17,698 nt of DNA, taken from MWH-TA3 sp044353905. Lineage in GTDB: Bacteria > Actinomycetota > Actinomycetes > Actinomycetales > Microbacteriaceae. A program made the position numbers and the translations under genes. Shown here piece by piece: positions 1-6,474 of this stretch (positions are counted from its first letter, which is position 1; every line of letters starts with the position of its first letter). The stretch is from the NCBI GenBank assembly GCA_044353905.1, contig JBILBA010000023.1:1-17698 (forward strand), in the 5' to 3' direction. Below the pieces are notes generated by a model that made no database searches, was not told the origin of the DNA, and saw only the letters and a program-made list of their open reading frames with translations.

Positions 1-668
1 TGCAATTCGTGCTCGGTTACTCGCCGTTTGAAGCCGGACTCATCATCGTGGCTCTCGCCGTCGGTTCGTTCCTCGCGAGTGGAGTCGCGGGCGCATTAGG
101 TTCCAGGGTCCAACCGACCTGGATCATCCGCATCGGGCTGATCCTCGAAATGATCGGTGTGGCGGGAATCGGATTCATGATTTCACCAGCGACGTCTGGC
201 TGGGCGATTGTTCCGTTTCTGACGGTCTACGGAATGGGTGTCGGGTTCGCGACGGCCCAGTTGACAGGTGTTGTCCTCAAAGACGTGCCCGTCGCTGCGA
301 GCGGTCAGGGTTCAGGGACGTCCAGCACGTCGCGCCAGATTGGGTCCGCCCTGGGAATCGCCGTCATCGGAACAGTATTGTTTTCGACGGCGCAGTTCAG
401 CCTCGCGGCAGCCCTGGAAAAACGAAACGTCCCCGATGGCATTGCCGCGCCCATTGTTGCGGCGGTCGTTGATTCCGCGGGCGGAGCCATCAGCGGTTTG
501 GAAGCAAACCCCGCAACCGCAGAGTTCGCTGACGACGCGAAGGAGGCGCTCTCAGCCGGAACGACGAGTGCCGCTTACCTTGCCGTCGGTTTCTTGGCCA
601 TGGCAATGGTCGCCAGCTTCTCGCTCGGTGCATCAGCGGAAAAGCGTTCGGCGGCGAGAAAGAAATAG
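1..668 (+). CDS. MFS drug/solute exporter, DHA2 (14-TM) family, 3' part
   Basis: The gene enters from the left edge; the open frame continues to the first base, with in-frame codons for Q-F-V-L-G-Y-S-P, so the start lies outside the window. About 221 residues are visible. At least five hydrophobic membrane segments can be seen. The stretch with 'GMGVGFATAQL', then 'GQGSGTSSTSRQIGSALGIA', is the signature of the C-terminal half of DHA2 (EmrB/QacA-type) proton-driven multidrug exporters. The 'LGYSPFEAGL' loop is also typical. A hydrophilic, Ala-rich loop (about residues 138-188 of the visible part) precedes the last membrane segment, and the protein ends in a basic tail. Substrate cannot be told from sequence. 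The gene is convergent with the small Cys-rich gene at 707-823. The family call is secure; the specific drug or solute is unknown. Confidence 0.9.
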   Translation, partial: QFVLGYSPFEAGLIIVALAVGSFLASGVAGALGSRVQPTWIIRIGLILEMIGVAGIGFMISPATSGWAIVPFLTVYGMGVGFATAQLTGVVLKDVPVAASGQGSGTSSTSRQIGSALGIAVIGTVLFSTAQFSLAAALEKRNVPDGIAAPIVAAVVDSAGGAISGLEANPATAEFADDAKEALSAGTTSAAYLAVGFLAMAMVASFSLGASAEKRSAARKK

Positions 669-682
669 TCGCGTGAAGCTCC

Positions 683-699
683 TCACCGCCGATCGGTGA
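683..699. terminator. Possible bidirectional hairpin between convergent genes
   Basis: A 6-bp perfect stem TCACCG / CGGTGA with a 5-nt loop lies in the 38-bp gap between the MFS stop (668) and the end of the leftward Cys-rich gene (707). No clear T-tract follows on either strand, so this is only a candidate terminator. Confidence 0.35.
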
Positions 700-706
700 C
701 GGGTGG

Positions 707-823
707 TTATTTACAAGTGCAACGGTCGGCGGGCTTGACGCCGGCGAGCGCTTCCTCGATGTGCTGTCCGCAGCCGTCCCACGTGGGTTTGCTGCACTTG
801 TTACACGTGACTTTTTGGCACAT
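707..823 (-). CDS. 38-aa cysteine-rich (zinc-ribbon-like) protein
   Basis: This short gene has ATG at 823 and TAA at 707-709 and encodes 38 residues. Its ribosome site AAGGAG begins with the stop codon of the upstream CoA-disulfide reductase gene (TAA at 835-833, then GGAG), so the two are almost certainly co-translated. Six of the 38 residues are cysteine: C2, a CxxC pair (C7, C10), C18 in 'WDGCGQH', and a terminal CxC (C35, C37); H21 is also present. The pattern C-x4-CxxC-x7-C-G-x-H...R-C-x-C matches small uncharacterised proteins that I recall from actinobacterial genomes. The cysteine spacing suggests a metal (Zn) site or a thiol/persulfide carrier. Its position last in a persulfide-responsive operon favours a sulfur or metal role. 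No function is established, so this is inference. Confidence 0.85.
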   Translation of the reverse strand: MCQKVTCNKCSKPTWDGCGQHIEEALAGVKPADRCTCK

Positions 824-832
824 GGTGTCTCC

Positions 833-2494
833 TTATTGGTTGGGGGAACGTGAAACGGAGTTCGCTCGGTCGATCGAATCCGTCCCCGCACGCCAGGTCA
901 GGTATCCACCATCGAGGTTGGATGCCGCTATCCCATGGGCGCGAAGTATTTGAGTTGCGGTGTGCCCGCGCTGGCCGACTTTGCAGTGCACGATGACGTC
1001 GGTTGCCGAAATCTCATCGAGCCGGTCGCGCAGTTCGTCAACCGGGATCAGAAGTGCGCCCGGGATGTTCCCCGCGCGATGTTCATCTGCCGTTCTGACG
1101 TCAATCAAGACAGCTCCGGCGGACCGACGTTCCTGAAGTTCGTGCCACTGAACCGTCGGAGTGCGGCCGTCCATGATGTTGTCACCGACGTAGCCCGCCT
1201 GGTTGATGGCATCCTTGGCCGAACCGAACTGAGGCGCATAGGCGAGTTCAAGGTTCATCAAATCCGACACCGTGAGCCCGCCGTAAATTGCGGTAGCGAT
1301 GATGTCGATTCGCTTGTCCACGCCGTCTTTACCGACCGCCTGGGCACCCAGGATTCTGCCAGTGTCGGAGGCGAAGACCACTTTGAGCGACATCGATTCT
1401 GCCCCGGGGTAATACCCGGCATGTGAGCTCGGGTGCAGATGCATGGTGCGGTGGGCGATGTTTGCGTGTCGGGCGGCTTTTTCACTCAGCCCCGTGATTG
1501 CTGCAGCCATTCCGAACGCCCCGATGATTCCTGTGGTGACCGAAGGACGAGCCCGCACCGCGAGCCCCCCGACGACATCGGCGACGAGTCGACCGTGTCG
1601 GTTCGCAAGGTTGGCGAGCCACACCATCTGGTCGTCTCCCGTCATCGCCGATTCCTTTTCGGCGGCATCACCAACGGCGTAAATGTTGGGATCACTCGTG
1701 CGTTGCTGGTCGTCAACCCAAATTCCGCCAGCTGTGCCGATGCGCAGCCCCGCCTCGACCGCCAATGCGTGGTCGGGGGTCACTCCGACGGACGAAATCA
1801 CGACATCCGCGGTGAATGACGTTCCGTCGGAAAGGCGGACGGCGTATTCCGTGATCTCGTCCACCGTCGCGTTGACCACAATGGTCACGCCGTTCTCCTC
1901 GAGGTGGCGATGGAAGGGCTCGATCATTTCGGGGTCGAGAGGCGCGATGATGGTCGGCCCGGCCTGCACGATTGTCACCGAGTGTCCACGGTGGCGCAGG
2001 TTTTCCGCGACTTCGATTCCGATGAACCCGGCGCCGAGGATGACGACGTATTTGGGTGCACCCGCCACGGCCGCGATGATTCGGTCTGCGTCCGGGACAT
2101 TGCGCAGCGTCAGCGAACGATCCCATCCAGGAACAGTGAGTTTCCGGGGGGCCGCACCTGGAGACAGAATGAGCGAATCGTACGAATCTGTGTAGGTCTC
2201 GTTGGTCTCGGAATTGTGAACAGTCACGGTTTGCGCCGCTCGATCGATGGACGTCACCCGAGAGTTGACCCGAACGTCGAGATTGAACCGCGCCGCGAGG
2301 CTTTCGGGAGTCTGCAACAGCAGGCTTTCCCTCTTTCCGATGACACCACCGATGAAATAGGGCAATCCGCAGTTCGCGAACGAGACATCCGGACCGGCCT
2401 CGTAAATCGTGATGTCGGCGGTCTCGTCCAGGCGACGAAGTCGCGTGGCGGCCGACATTCCCCCGGCGACGCCTCCGATGATGATTGTCTTCAT
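833..2494 (-). CDS. FAD-dependent CoA-disulfide/persulfide reductase with C-terminal rhodanese domain
   Basis: The 553-aa protein starts with a dinucleotide-binding fold (IGGVAGG at 7-13). 'SFANCGLPY' carries the single active cysteine C42 typical of CoA-disulfide reductases, with no CxxxxC redox pair. A second NAD(P)H-binding motif (ILGAGFIGIEVAE) follows at about 153-165, then the FAD segment 'IYAVGDAAE' and a C-terminal dimer domain ('LELAYAPQFGSAKDAINQAGY'). Residues about 448-536 form a rhodanese domain with active C504 in 'HCKVGQRG'. Fusions of this kind reduce CoA-persulfide/polysulfide or CoA disulfide with NAD(P)H, releasing sulfide. The start at 2494 is preceded by AGGGAGAG and lies 9 nt after the cstR-like stop, so it is the second gene of a CstR-controlled operon. 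It is full length with no missing catalytic residue. Confidence 0.93.
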   Translation of the reverse strand: MKTIIIGGVAGGMSAATRLRRLDETADITIYEAGPDVSFANCGLPYFIGGVIGKRESLLLQTPESLAARFNLDVRVNSRVTSIDRAAQTVTVHNSETNETYTDSYDSLILSPGAAPRKLTVPGWDRSLTLRNVPDADRIIAAVAGAPKYVVILGAGFIGIEVAENLRHRGHSVTIVQAGPTIIAPLDPEMIEPFHRHLEENGVTIVVNATVDEITEYAVRLSDGTSFTADVVISSVGVTPDHALAVEAGLRIGTAGGIWVDDQQRTSDPNIYAVGDAAEKESAMTGDDQMVWLANLANRHGRLVADVVGGLAVRARPSVTTGIIGAFGMAAAITGLSEKAARHANIAHRTMHLHPSSHAGYYPGAESMSLKVVFASDTGRILGAQAVGKDGVDKRIDIIATAIYGGLTVSDLMNLELAYAPQFGSAKDAINQAGYVGDNIMDGRTPTVQWHELQERRSAGAVLIDVRTADEHRAGNIPGALLIPVDELRDRLDEISATDVIVHCKVGQRGHTATQILRAHGIAASNLDGGYLTWRAGTDSIDRANSVSRSPNQ

Positions 2495-2503
2495 GGGCTC
2501 TCC

Positions 2504-2761
2504 CTATGCCAACGACATGAACGCTTTTTCAAGCGCCACGCGGCTTTCGCTGTCGTGCGGTTCGGTGGCGCAATTCGCCATTCCCGTCGCGATGATGGTG
2601 AATCCGGCTCGACTGAGCGCGGTGCTCGCCGCAGAAAGCTGATGAAGGATATCCGTGCAATCGCGACCCTCGTCAATCATTCGAACGATTCCACCAATTT
2701 GGCCCTGAACACGAGCGAGTCGATCGCGCGCGGTCTTCAGTTCGGCTGGTTCGATAATCAT
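2504..2761 (-). CDS. cstR: CstR-like (CsoR/FrmR family) persulfide-sensing repressor
   Basis: This encodes an 85-aa all-helical repressor of the CsoR/FrmR family ('LARVQGQIGGIVRMIDEGRDC' region). The ATG at 2761 follows a clear AGAGGAG site; upstream extension is possible in frame but would run through the operator. The two family cysteines are present, C35 in 'EGRDC' and C64 in 'MANC', spaced 29 apart as C31/C60 are in Staphylococcus aureus CstR. The copper-ligand histidine of CsoR, expected four residues before the second cysteine, is a glycine (G60). That combination marks CstR-type proteins, whose two cysteines are cross-linked by persulfides, rather than copper-sensing CsoR. The adjacent rhodaneses and CoA-persulfide reductase agree. 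It probably represses both its own operon and the divergent rhodanese lipoprotein through the palindrome at 2798-2813. Confidence 0.9.
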   Translation of the reverse strand: MIIEPAELKTARDRLARVQGQIGGIVRMIDEGRDCTDILHQLSAASTALSRAGFTIIATGMANCATEPHDSESRVALEKAFMSLA

Positions 2762-2775
2762 GTCGCTCCTCTGAG

Positions 2776-2804
2776 TTGCGTTTCCCTCAATCGTAGCATA
2801 CCCT
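2776..2804 (+). promoter_or_regulatory. Predicted promoter of the rhodanese lipoprotein gene
   Basis: A -35-like TTGCGT (2776-2781) and -10-like TACCCT (2799-2804) are separated by exactly 17 bp. The -10 is inside the ATACCC/GGGTAT operator, so a bound repressor would block it. A start near 2811 would give a leader of about 18 nt holding AAAGGA (2816-2821) before the ATG at 2829. Confidence 0.45.
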
Positions 2805-2818
2805 AGGGGGTATCGAAA
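2790..2818 (-). promoter_or_regulatory. Possible promoter of the cstR operon
   Basis: Reading leftward, TTTCGA (2818-2813) and TACGAT (2795-2790) have a 17-bp spacer, and the operator palindrome fills that spacer. The -35 match is weak, so the exact elements are tentative. The overlap with the operator fits autorepression. Confidence 0.35.
2798..2813. promoter_or_regulatory. CsoR/CstR-family operator palindrome
   Basis: The 16-bp site ATACCCTAGGGGGTAT has perfect 6-bp arms (ATACCC / GGGTAT) around TAGG. Short G/C-run palindromes ending in TAT/ATA are the known recognition type for CsoR and CstR proteins. It sits between the divergent cstR-like gene and the rhodanese lipoprotein gene and overlaps both predicted promoters. 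No second copy was seen in the window. Confidence 0.75.
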
Positions 2819-2828
2819 GGACCATCCC

Positions 2829-3194
2829 ATGAAACGAATTGCAACCACCATCGCGGCAATCGTCGCTGCCATCGGAATCACGTTTGGCGTCACCGCCTGT
2901 GCCCCCGAGAATGTAGACATGAGTTCCGTCACCGCGGTCATCGACGTCCGCACCCCCGAAGAGTTTGCCACCGGTCACCTCGACGGTGCCGTCAACATCG
3001 ACTGGCAGGGTGCAACATTCTTCGATGAGATCGCGCAGTTCGATACCGCCGGCAACTACATCATTTATTGCCGATCGGGCAACCGTGCCGGACAAGCAAT
3101 CGACGCGATGACGGACATGGGTTTCGCGAATCTCACCAACGCTGGCGGCGTGAGTGACGCCGCAGCCGTCACCGGCCTGCCCGTCGTTCAGTAG
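2829..3194 (+). CDS. Rhodanese-domain lipoprotein (sulfurtransferase)
   Basis: The 121-aa protein begins with a basic N-terminus and hydrophobic stretch ending in a lipobox V-T-A-C (residues 21-24), so it should be cleaved before C24, lipid-anchored and face outside. The rest is a single rhodanese domain: 'VIDVRTPEEFATGHLDGAVNID' (about 37-58) and the active loop 'CRSGNRAG' with nucleophile C81 (81-88). Such proteins move sulfane sulfur from a donor to a thiol acceptor. The domain is compact (about 85 residues). The start ATG follows AAAGGA. It is divergent from the CstR-like repressor and shares its operator, so it is probably induced by persulfide or sulfide stress together with the reductase. 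It may process extracellular sulfane sulfur before or as it enters the cell; that part is inference. Confidence 0.9.
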   Translation: MKRIATTIAAIVAAIGITFGVTACAPENVDMSSVTAVIDVRTPEEFATGHLDGAVNIDWQGATFFDEIAQFDTAGNYIIYCRSGNRAGQAIDAMTDMGFANLTNAGGVSDAAAVTGLPVVQ

Positions 3195-3230
3195 CGCGAT
3201 TCCCCGCACCTGCGCTTAAAACGTGAGCGC
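3193..3230 (+). other. Short intergenic inverted repeats, possible weak terminator
   Basis: After the rhodanese stop, AGCGC (3193-3197) can pair with GCGCT (3212-3216), and the same GCGCT can instead pair with AGCGC (3226-3230). Neither hairpin is long and only TTGT follows, so termination is uncertain. The repeats sit just upstream of the predicted -10 of the next gene. Confidence 0.2.
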
Positions 3231-3233
3231 TTG

Positions 3234-3239
3234 TAGTCT
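3234..3239 (+). promoter_or_regulatory. Predicted -10 element, leaderless start of the membrane protein gene
   Basis: TAGTCT ends 6 nt before the ATG at 3246, and no purine-rich ribosome site is present in the short gap. This matches the actinobacterial pattern of leaderless transcripts. No convincing -35 was found. Confidence 0.4.
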
Positions 3240-3245
3240 GTGACC

Positions 3246-4049
3246 ATGAGCACACAACAGAACGCCGCCGAAATCCGAAACATCAAGGGCATCCGTCGAG
3301 TCGCAGTGTGGACCGTCGTCGTCGCTCTCGTCATCACAGCCCTGATCGGCATCTACACCATCGTTTCGGGGGAACTCGGCGAGACCCAAAGCAAGGTCAT
3401 GCTTACGACGCTCGCTGTCGCGGGCTTCTCGGTCCTCGCTCTGTGTCACCTTGCCATCGTCGAACGTGATGTCAAGGCCGTCGGCTGGATCGGAATCGGA
3501 ACGAGCGCACTTGCCTTGATTACCGCCGCAATTCTGATTTGGTGGAATTTCGGGGACTACATGTTCCAACAAGATGGCATCTACGGAAACCTCATGAAGA
3601 CATTCGCCATCACGGGGCTCGTTGCGCTGTCTCTGGCGCACGCGAACCTGATGCTTCTTTTGCAAACCGCACCGGTGCGTTGGATTCGATCGTCGCTCTC
3701 GGTTGCCCTGATTCTCATTGCTATCGTTCCGACACTGATCATCCCGATTATCCTGACCGACGGAATGTTCCCGCCCCAGTCGTTCCAAGATGTTTATTGG
3801 CGATTCTTTGCCGTGATTTTGATTCTCGACGCGCTGTGCACCATCGCCCTGCCGGTTGCGACGCTCATCGTTCGAGGCCAGGGCAAGAACGACGCAGCAG
3901 CATCGACAATTGGTGCGTCGTCGGCGAAATCGGTGACCATCACGCTGACGGGTGTCGCTGCGACATGGGTCAACGCACAAGCTGCCGAGTCATCCCGAAC
4001 AACCGACCAGGTCGTCACCTCGTTGATCGCTGCCGCGCGAAAGAAGTAA
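3246..4049 (+). CDS. Six-TM integral membrane protein of unknown function
   Basis: The 267-aa protein is not assigned to a named family. Six hydrophobic segments are visible at about 18-40, 50-70, 79-100, 118-138, 146-168 and 184-208. A cytoplasmic-looking tail of about 55 residues follows, rich in Ala, Ser and Thr and ending in 'AARKK'. Helix 3 is followed by an extracytoplasmic loop 'WWNFGDYMFQQDG', and helix 5 by 'GMFPPQSFQDVYW'; these acidic/aromatic loops could sense something. The start was placed at ATG 3246 because a -10-like element sits 6 nt upstream; an in-frame GTG at 3240 overlaps that element. The response-regulator gene begins 1 nt after the stop, so it is probably a third component or accessory sensor of that two-component system. 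That role is inferred from position only. Confidence 0.8.
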   Translation: MSTQQNAAEIRNIKGIRRVAVWTVVVALVITALIGIYTIVSGELGETQSKVMLTTLAVAGFSVLALCHLAIVERDVKAVGWIGIGTSALALITAAILIWWNFGDYMFQQDGIYGNLMKTFAITGLVALSLAHANLMLLLQTAPVRWIRSSLSVALILIAIVPTLIIPIILTDGMFPPQSFQDVYWRFFAVILILDALCTIALPVATLIVRGQGKNDAAASTIGASSAKSVTITLTGVAATWVNAQAAESSRTTDQVVTSLIAAARKK

Positions 4050-4050
4050 C

Positions 4051-4686
4051 GTGACCGGGTCGTCTCAGGGTTTCGCCGTCGTTGTCGATGACGAACCTCT
4101 GATTTGTAGCATCATCGCCGAGATCCTCGAGGCCGAAGGGTGGGTTGTCGCCCAAACAGGAGACGCGCTGTCGGCAATCACGGCCGTCAAATCAACGTCC
4201 GCGTCACTCGTTATCGCCGATATCGACCTCGGGATGGGGCCAACGGGCATCGATGTTGTCCAGCGCGCCCGCGCCGATAATCCATCGATTGGTGTGGTGT
4301 TTATCACCAACCTCGCCGATCCTCGGATCACGGGGAAAGGGTGGAACACGATTCCGAGCGACGCCTCGTACATCATCAAGACCGACATCAGTTCGACTTC
4401 GGCGTTGCGTGCCGCGGTCACCGAAGCACTCGATTCCCGGACGGCTGGCGCCAGGCCCCCCGTTGCTGAAACTGCGACGCAATCGTTGTCGAACACTCAG
4501 ATTGGCGTTCTCAAATTGGTGTCGGAGGGCCTGACGAACGACGAAATTGCGACTGCTCGGTCAACCACCGTTCGTGCCGTGGAGCGCTTGTTGTCACGCA
4601 TGATGATTGCCGCAAACATCGCACCCGGCCCCAGCGCACGTGTTCAACTCGCCCGACTGTACTGGGACCAGCTCAATGGTCGATAG
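4051..4686 (+). CDS. Two-component response regulator, receiver + LuxR-type HTH
   Basis: The 211-aa protein has an N-terminal receiver domain (about 8-128): acidic pocket D13/D14, likely phosphoacceptor D57 in 'VIADID', the switch threonine T86 in 'VVFIT', and the conserved lysine K110 in 'YIIK'. The usual proline after the phosphoacceptor loop is absent (LGMGPTG). A short linker is followed by a LuxR/NarL-type helix-turn-helix (about 146-205: 'LSNTQIGVLKLVSEGLTNDEIA ... VERLLSRMM'), so it should bind DNA when phosphorylated. The GTG start at 4051 comes 1 nt after the upstream stop, with AAAGAAG nearby. Its 3' end overlaps the kinase gene by 11 bp, so regulator and kinase are probably translated together and form a cognate pair. 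Target genes are unknown; the upstream membrane protein is the obvious co-regulated candidate. Confidence 0.9.
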   Translation: MTGSSQGFAVVVDDEPLICSIIAEILEAEGWVVAQTGDALSAITAVKSTSASLVIADIDLGMGPTGIDVVQRARADNPSIGVVFITNLADPRITGKGWNTIPSDASYIIKTDISSTSALRAAVTEALDSRTAGARPPVAETATQSLSNTQIGVLKLVSEGLTNDEIATARSTTVRAVERLLSRMMIAANIAPGPSARVQLARLYWDQLNGR

Positions 4687-6448
4687 GCGCGGACCGTACG
4701 AAAACGCCCTTCGGCCCCGCGACTTCCTCGACATCCTCGGCACAGGTTGGCCATTTCGCGCGGTCGCTATCGTCTTTTACGCTGCCGTCACAATGTTGCC
4801 CACGACCGCGTCCGAACTGGGACGTCTCACCGTTCAATCGCTTCCCGTAGCCCTCGGGGTTGCCGCGTTCTCGGTGTCCGTGGCGGCGGGCCTCGTTCTT
4901 CTCGTCCGCTTGATTCTTCCCGCGAAGTGGCGTCAATCAATCCCGATCGTGATCGGTGCACTTGTGATTGCCGGCGCCTTGCGAGGAATAATCGTGTCAA
5001 CCGTCATGGACGCTACCGAGCTGGAAGTGACATCCCACCTCACGTCACGCGTGTTCCTCGGTGCACTCAGCCTGCCGCCCGTACTGGCTCTTGTTTCCCT
5101 TGTCGTGAGTCGGATCGTGATCGCCCGCGAGAAAGCGATTTCAACGCGCGACGAGATTTCAGCGACCGAACGAAAGCGCGACCGCATCCTCGCCGAGTTG
5201 GGGACCAGCGACGATCGATTGCGTGAAGAGGTGGATGAAACGCTGCGTCCGGCGATTTCCGCTCTCGTTGACGACATCACGAGTGGGCGAGGTGCTCGTT
5301 CGGAAATGGCCGCCCGCATAGACGGCTTCGCCACCGATGTGGTGCGTCCACTCAGTCACACGCTGGCGACAACCGGATCGACACTCGGGCAAAAATCTAG
5401 TCGTGGGTTGCGGGAGGTCACCGACCCTTCCCGCCCAAGAATCCGCGAACAAATCAACGCCACCTATTCCGGCCTTGGTGTTTTTCTGGGTTCGGGTACG
5501 GTGCTCTTGGACTCGTTCCCGACCGCCAACGCCTTTCTTGCCGCGTTGATTTCCGGATTGTGTGTTTTTGGAATCGTCCGCATCCTCGGTGTAATTGTCG
5601 GAAATCGACAGTCTGGCTTTGTCGTCAGTGGGGTCATCATTGCTGGCGTCCATTCGGTCGCCTGGATTCCACCGCACCTCATCAACCAATACCTGATTTT
5701 CCCCGCTGGAAGTGAATTTCAGCCGTGGTTAGTCAGTAGCATCGCTATGCCATTGCTGGGTCTGCTGTACCAACTCATCATCCTTGGTACGTACTCGAGT
5801 TGGACAGAACTGGCCCGCCTCGACGGCGCGCGCGTCGACATGTTGATTCAATTGTCCGAAGCCCGTCGGCGCTCATGGTTGCGACAACGCCACCTGACAC
5901 ACACGCTCCATTCCACTGTTCAGTCCCGCGTTCACGCTCAGGCCCGACTTCTTCGATCCGGGAAGGGGAAGCTCTCGACGGTAGAGCGTAACCAAGCAAT
6001 CGGTGTTGTGACGTCGGCACTGGACGTCCTGACGACGGAACCGGTCGAGTCCGTCGACCCCGTCGGGGCAATCCGCGACCTCGTGGATTTCTGGGCGGGC
6101 ATGTGCACCATCACACTCGATGTCGGCCCAGAGGTGTGGGCCTCCACCTCGGTCGATTACGAGGCCGCGGAAGCGTTGCACATCGTGTCACTCGAGATGA
6201 TCTCGAACGCAATTCGGCACGGTCACGCCACCGAGATTGCAATCACGATGGTGCGATCGACCCCCGAGACCGTGACCGTGACCGCGGTCAACAATGGGAC
6301 CCGCGTATCTGTGGGCCATCGAGCCGGGTTGGGGATGGCGCTTTACGATGAGCTGGCGGCGCACTGGTCGCTCACCAATGGCAATCGAGTCACCGTAACG
6401 GCGGTCATCGCGGCTCGGGCAACAGACCCAGAGCCTCACTCGATTTAG
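4676..6448 (+). CDS. Membrane sensor histidine kinase with two four-TM blocks
   Basis: With the ATG at 4676 (inside the end of the response-regulator gene) the protein has 590 residues. The first membrane block has about four helices (25-45, 55-81, 88-110, 125-150), followed by a charged coiled-coil (150-230). A second block of about four helices (264-282, 284-308, 315-333, 350-375) is followed by another coil and the kinase core. 'THTLHSTVQSRVHAQ' (408-422) resembles the dimerisation/phosphoacceptor segment of actinobacterial NarL-partner kinases, with H412 the likely phosphorylated histidine. The ATPase shows the N-box 'EMISNAIRHG' (N511) and a G-box 'GLGMALYDEL' (551-560). The canonical Asp of the first glycine box is Asn here ('VNNGT', N539). 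No periplasmic sensor domain is visible, so sensing is probably within the membrane. The partner is the regulator at 4051. Confidence 0.85.
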   Translation: MVDRRGPYENALRPRDFLDILGTGWPFRAVAIVFYAAVTMLPTTASELGRLTVQSLPVALGVAAFSVSVAAGLVLLVRLILPAKWRQSIPIVIGALVIAGALRGIIVSTVMDATELEVTSHLTSRVFLGALSLPPVLALVSLVVSRIVIAREKAISTRDEISATERKRDRILAELGTSDDRLREEVDETLRPAISALVDDITSGRGARSEMAARIDGFATDVVRPLSHTLATTGSTLGQKSSRGLREVTDPSRPRIREQINATYSGLGVFLGSGTVLLDSFPTANAFLAALISGLCVFGIVRILGVIVGNRQSGFVVSGVIIAGVHSVAWIPPHLINQYLIFPAGSEFQPWLVSSIAMPLLGLLYQLIILGTYSSWTELARLDGARVDMLIQLSEARRRSWLRQRHLTHTLHSTVQSRVHAQARLLRSGKGKLSTVERNQAIGVVTSALDVLTTEPVESVDPVGAIRDLVDFWAGMCTITLDVGPEVWASTSVDYEAAEALHIVSLEMISNAIRHGHATEIAITMVRSTPETVTVTAVNNGTRVSVGHRAGLGMALYDELAAHWSLTNGNRVTVTAVIAARATDPEPHSI

Positions 6449-6451
6449 ACT
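6446..6451 (+). promoter_or_regulatory. Possible -10 element upstream of trxA
   Basis: TAGACT starts on the stop codon of the kinase gene (TAG at 6446-6448). A start about 7 nt downstream would leave a short leader with AGGAAGAG (6463-6470) before the trxA ATG at 6475. No good -35 was found, so trxA may also be read through from the kinase operon. Confidence 0.3.
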
Positions 6452-6474
6452 GTGAGCACGACAGGAAGAGAATC

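Noticed and set aside
1904..2806. Long plus-strand open frame (about 300 codons) opposite the CoA-disulfide reductase and repressor
   Set aside because: It is antisense to two well-supported genes, rich in Arg/Asp/Gly/His with no recognisable domain, and has no ribosome site. It is a shadow of GC-rich coding DNA.
2762..2971. N-terminal extension of the CstR-like protein to 155 residues
   Set aside because: It would run through the operator and the start of the divergent lipoprotein; the ATG at 2761 has an AGAGGAG site and gives the normal family length.
3216..3980. 254-codon minus-strand open frame opposite the six-TM protein
   Set aside because: Arg/Asp/Asn-rich translation with no start signal; the plus frame has six clear hydrophobic helices and fits the operon.
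4607..4675. Upstream start for the histidine kinase
   Set aside because: It would overlap the response regulator by 80 bp; the ATG at 4676 gives an 11-bp overlap, the usual coupling distance.
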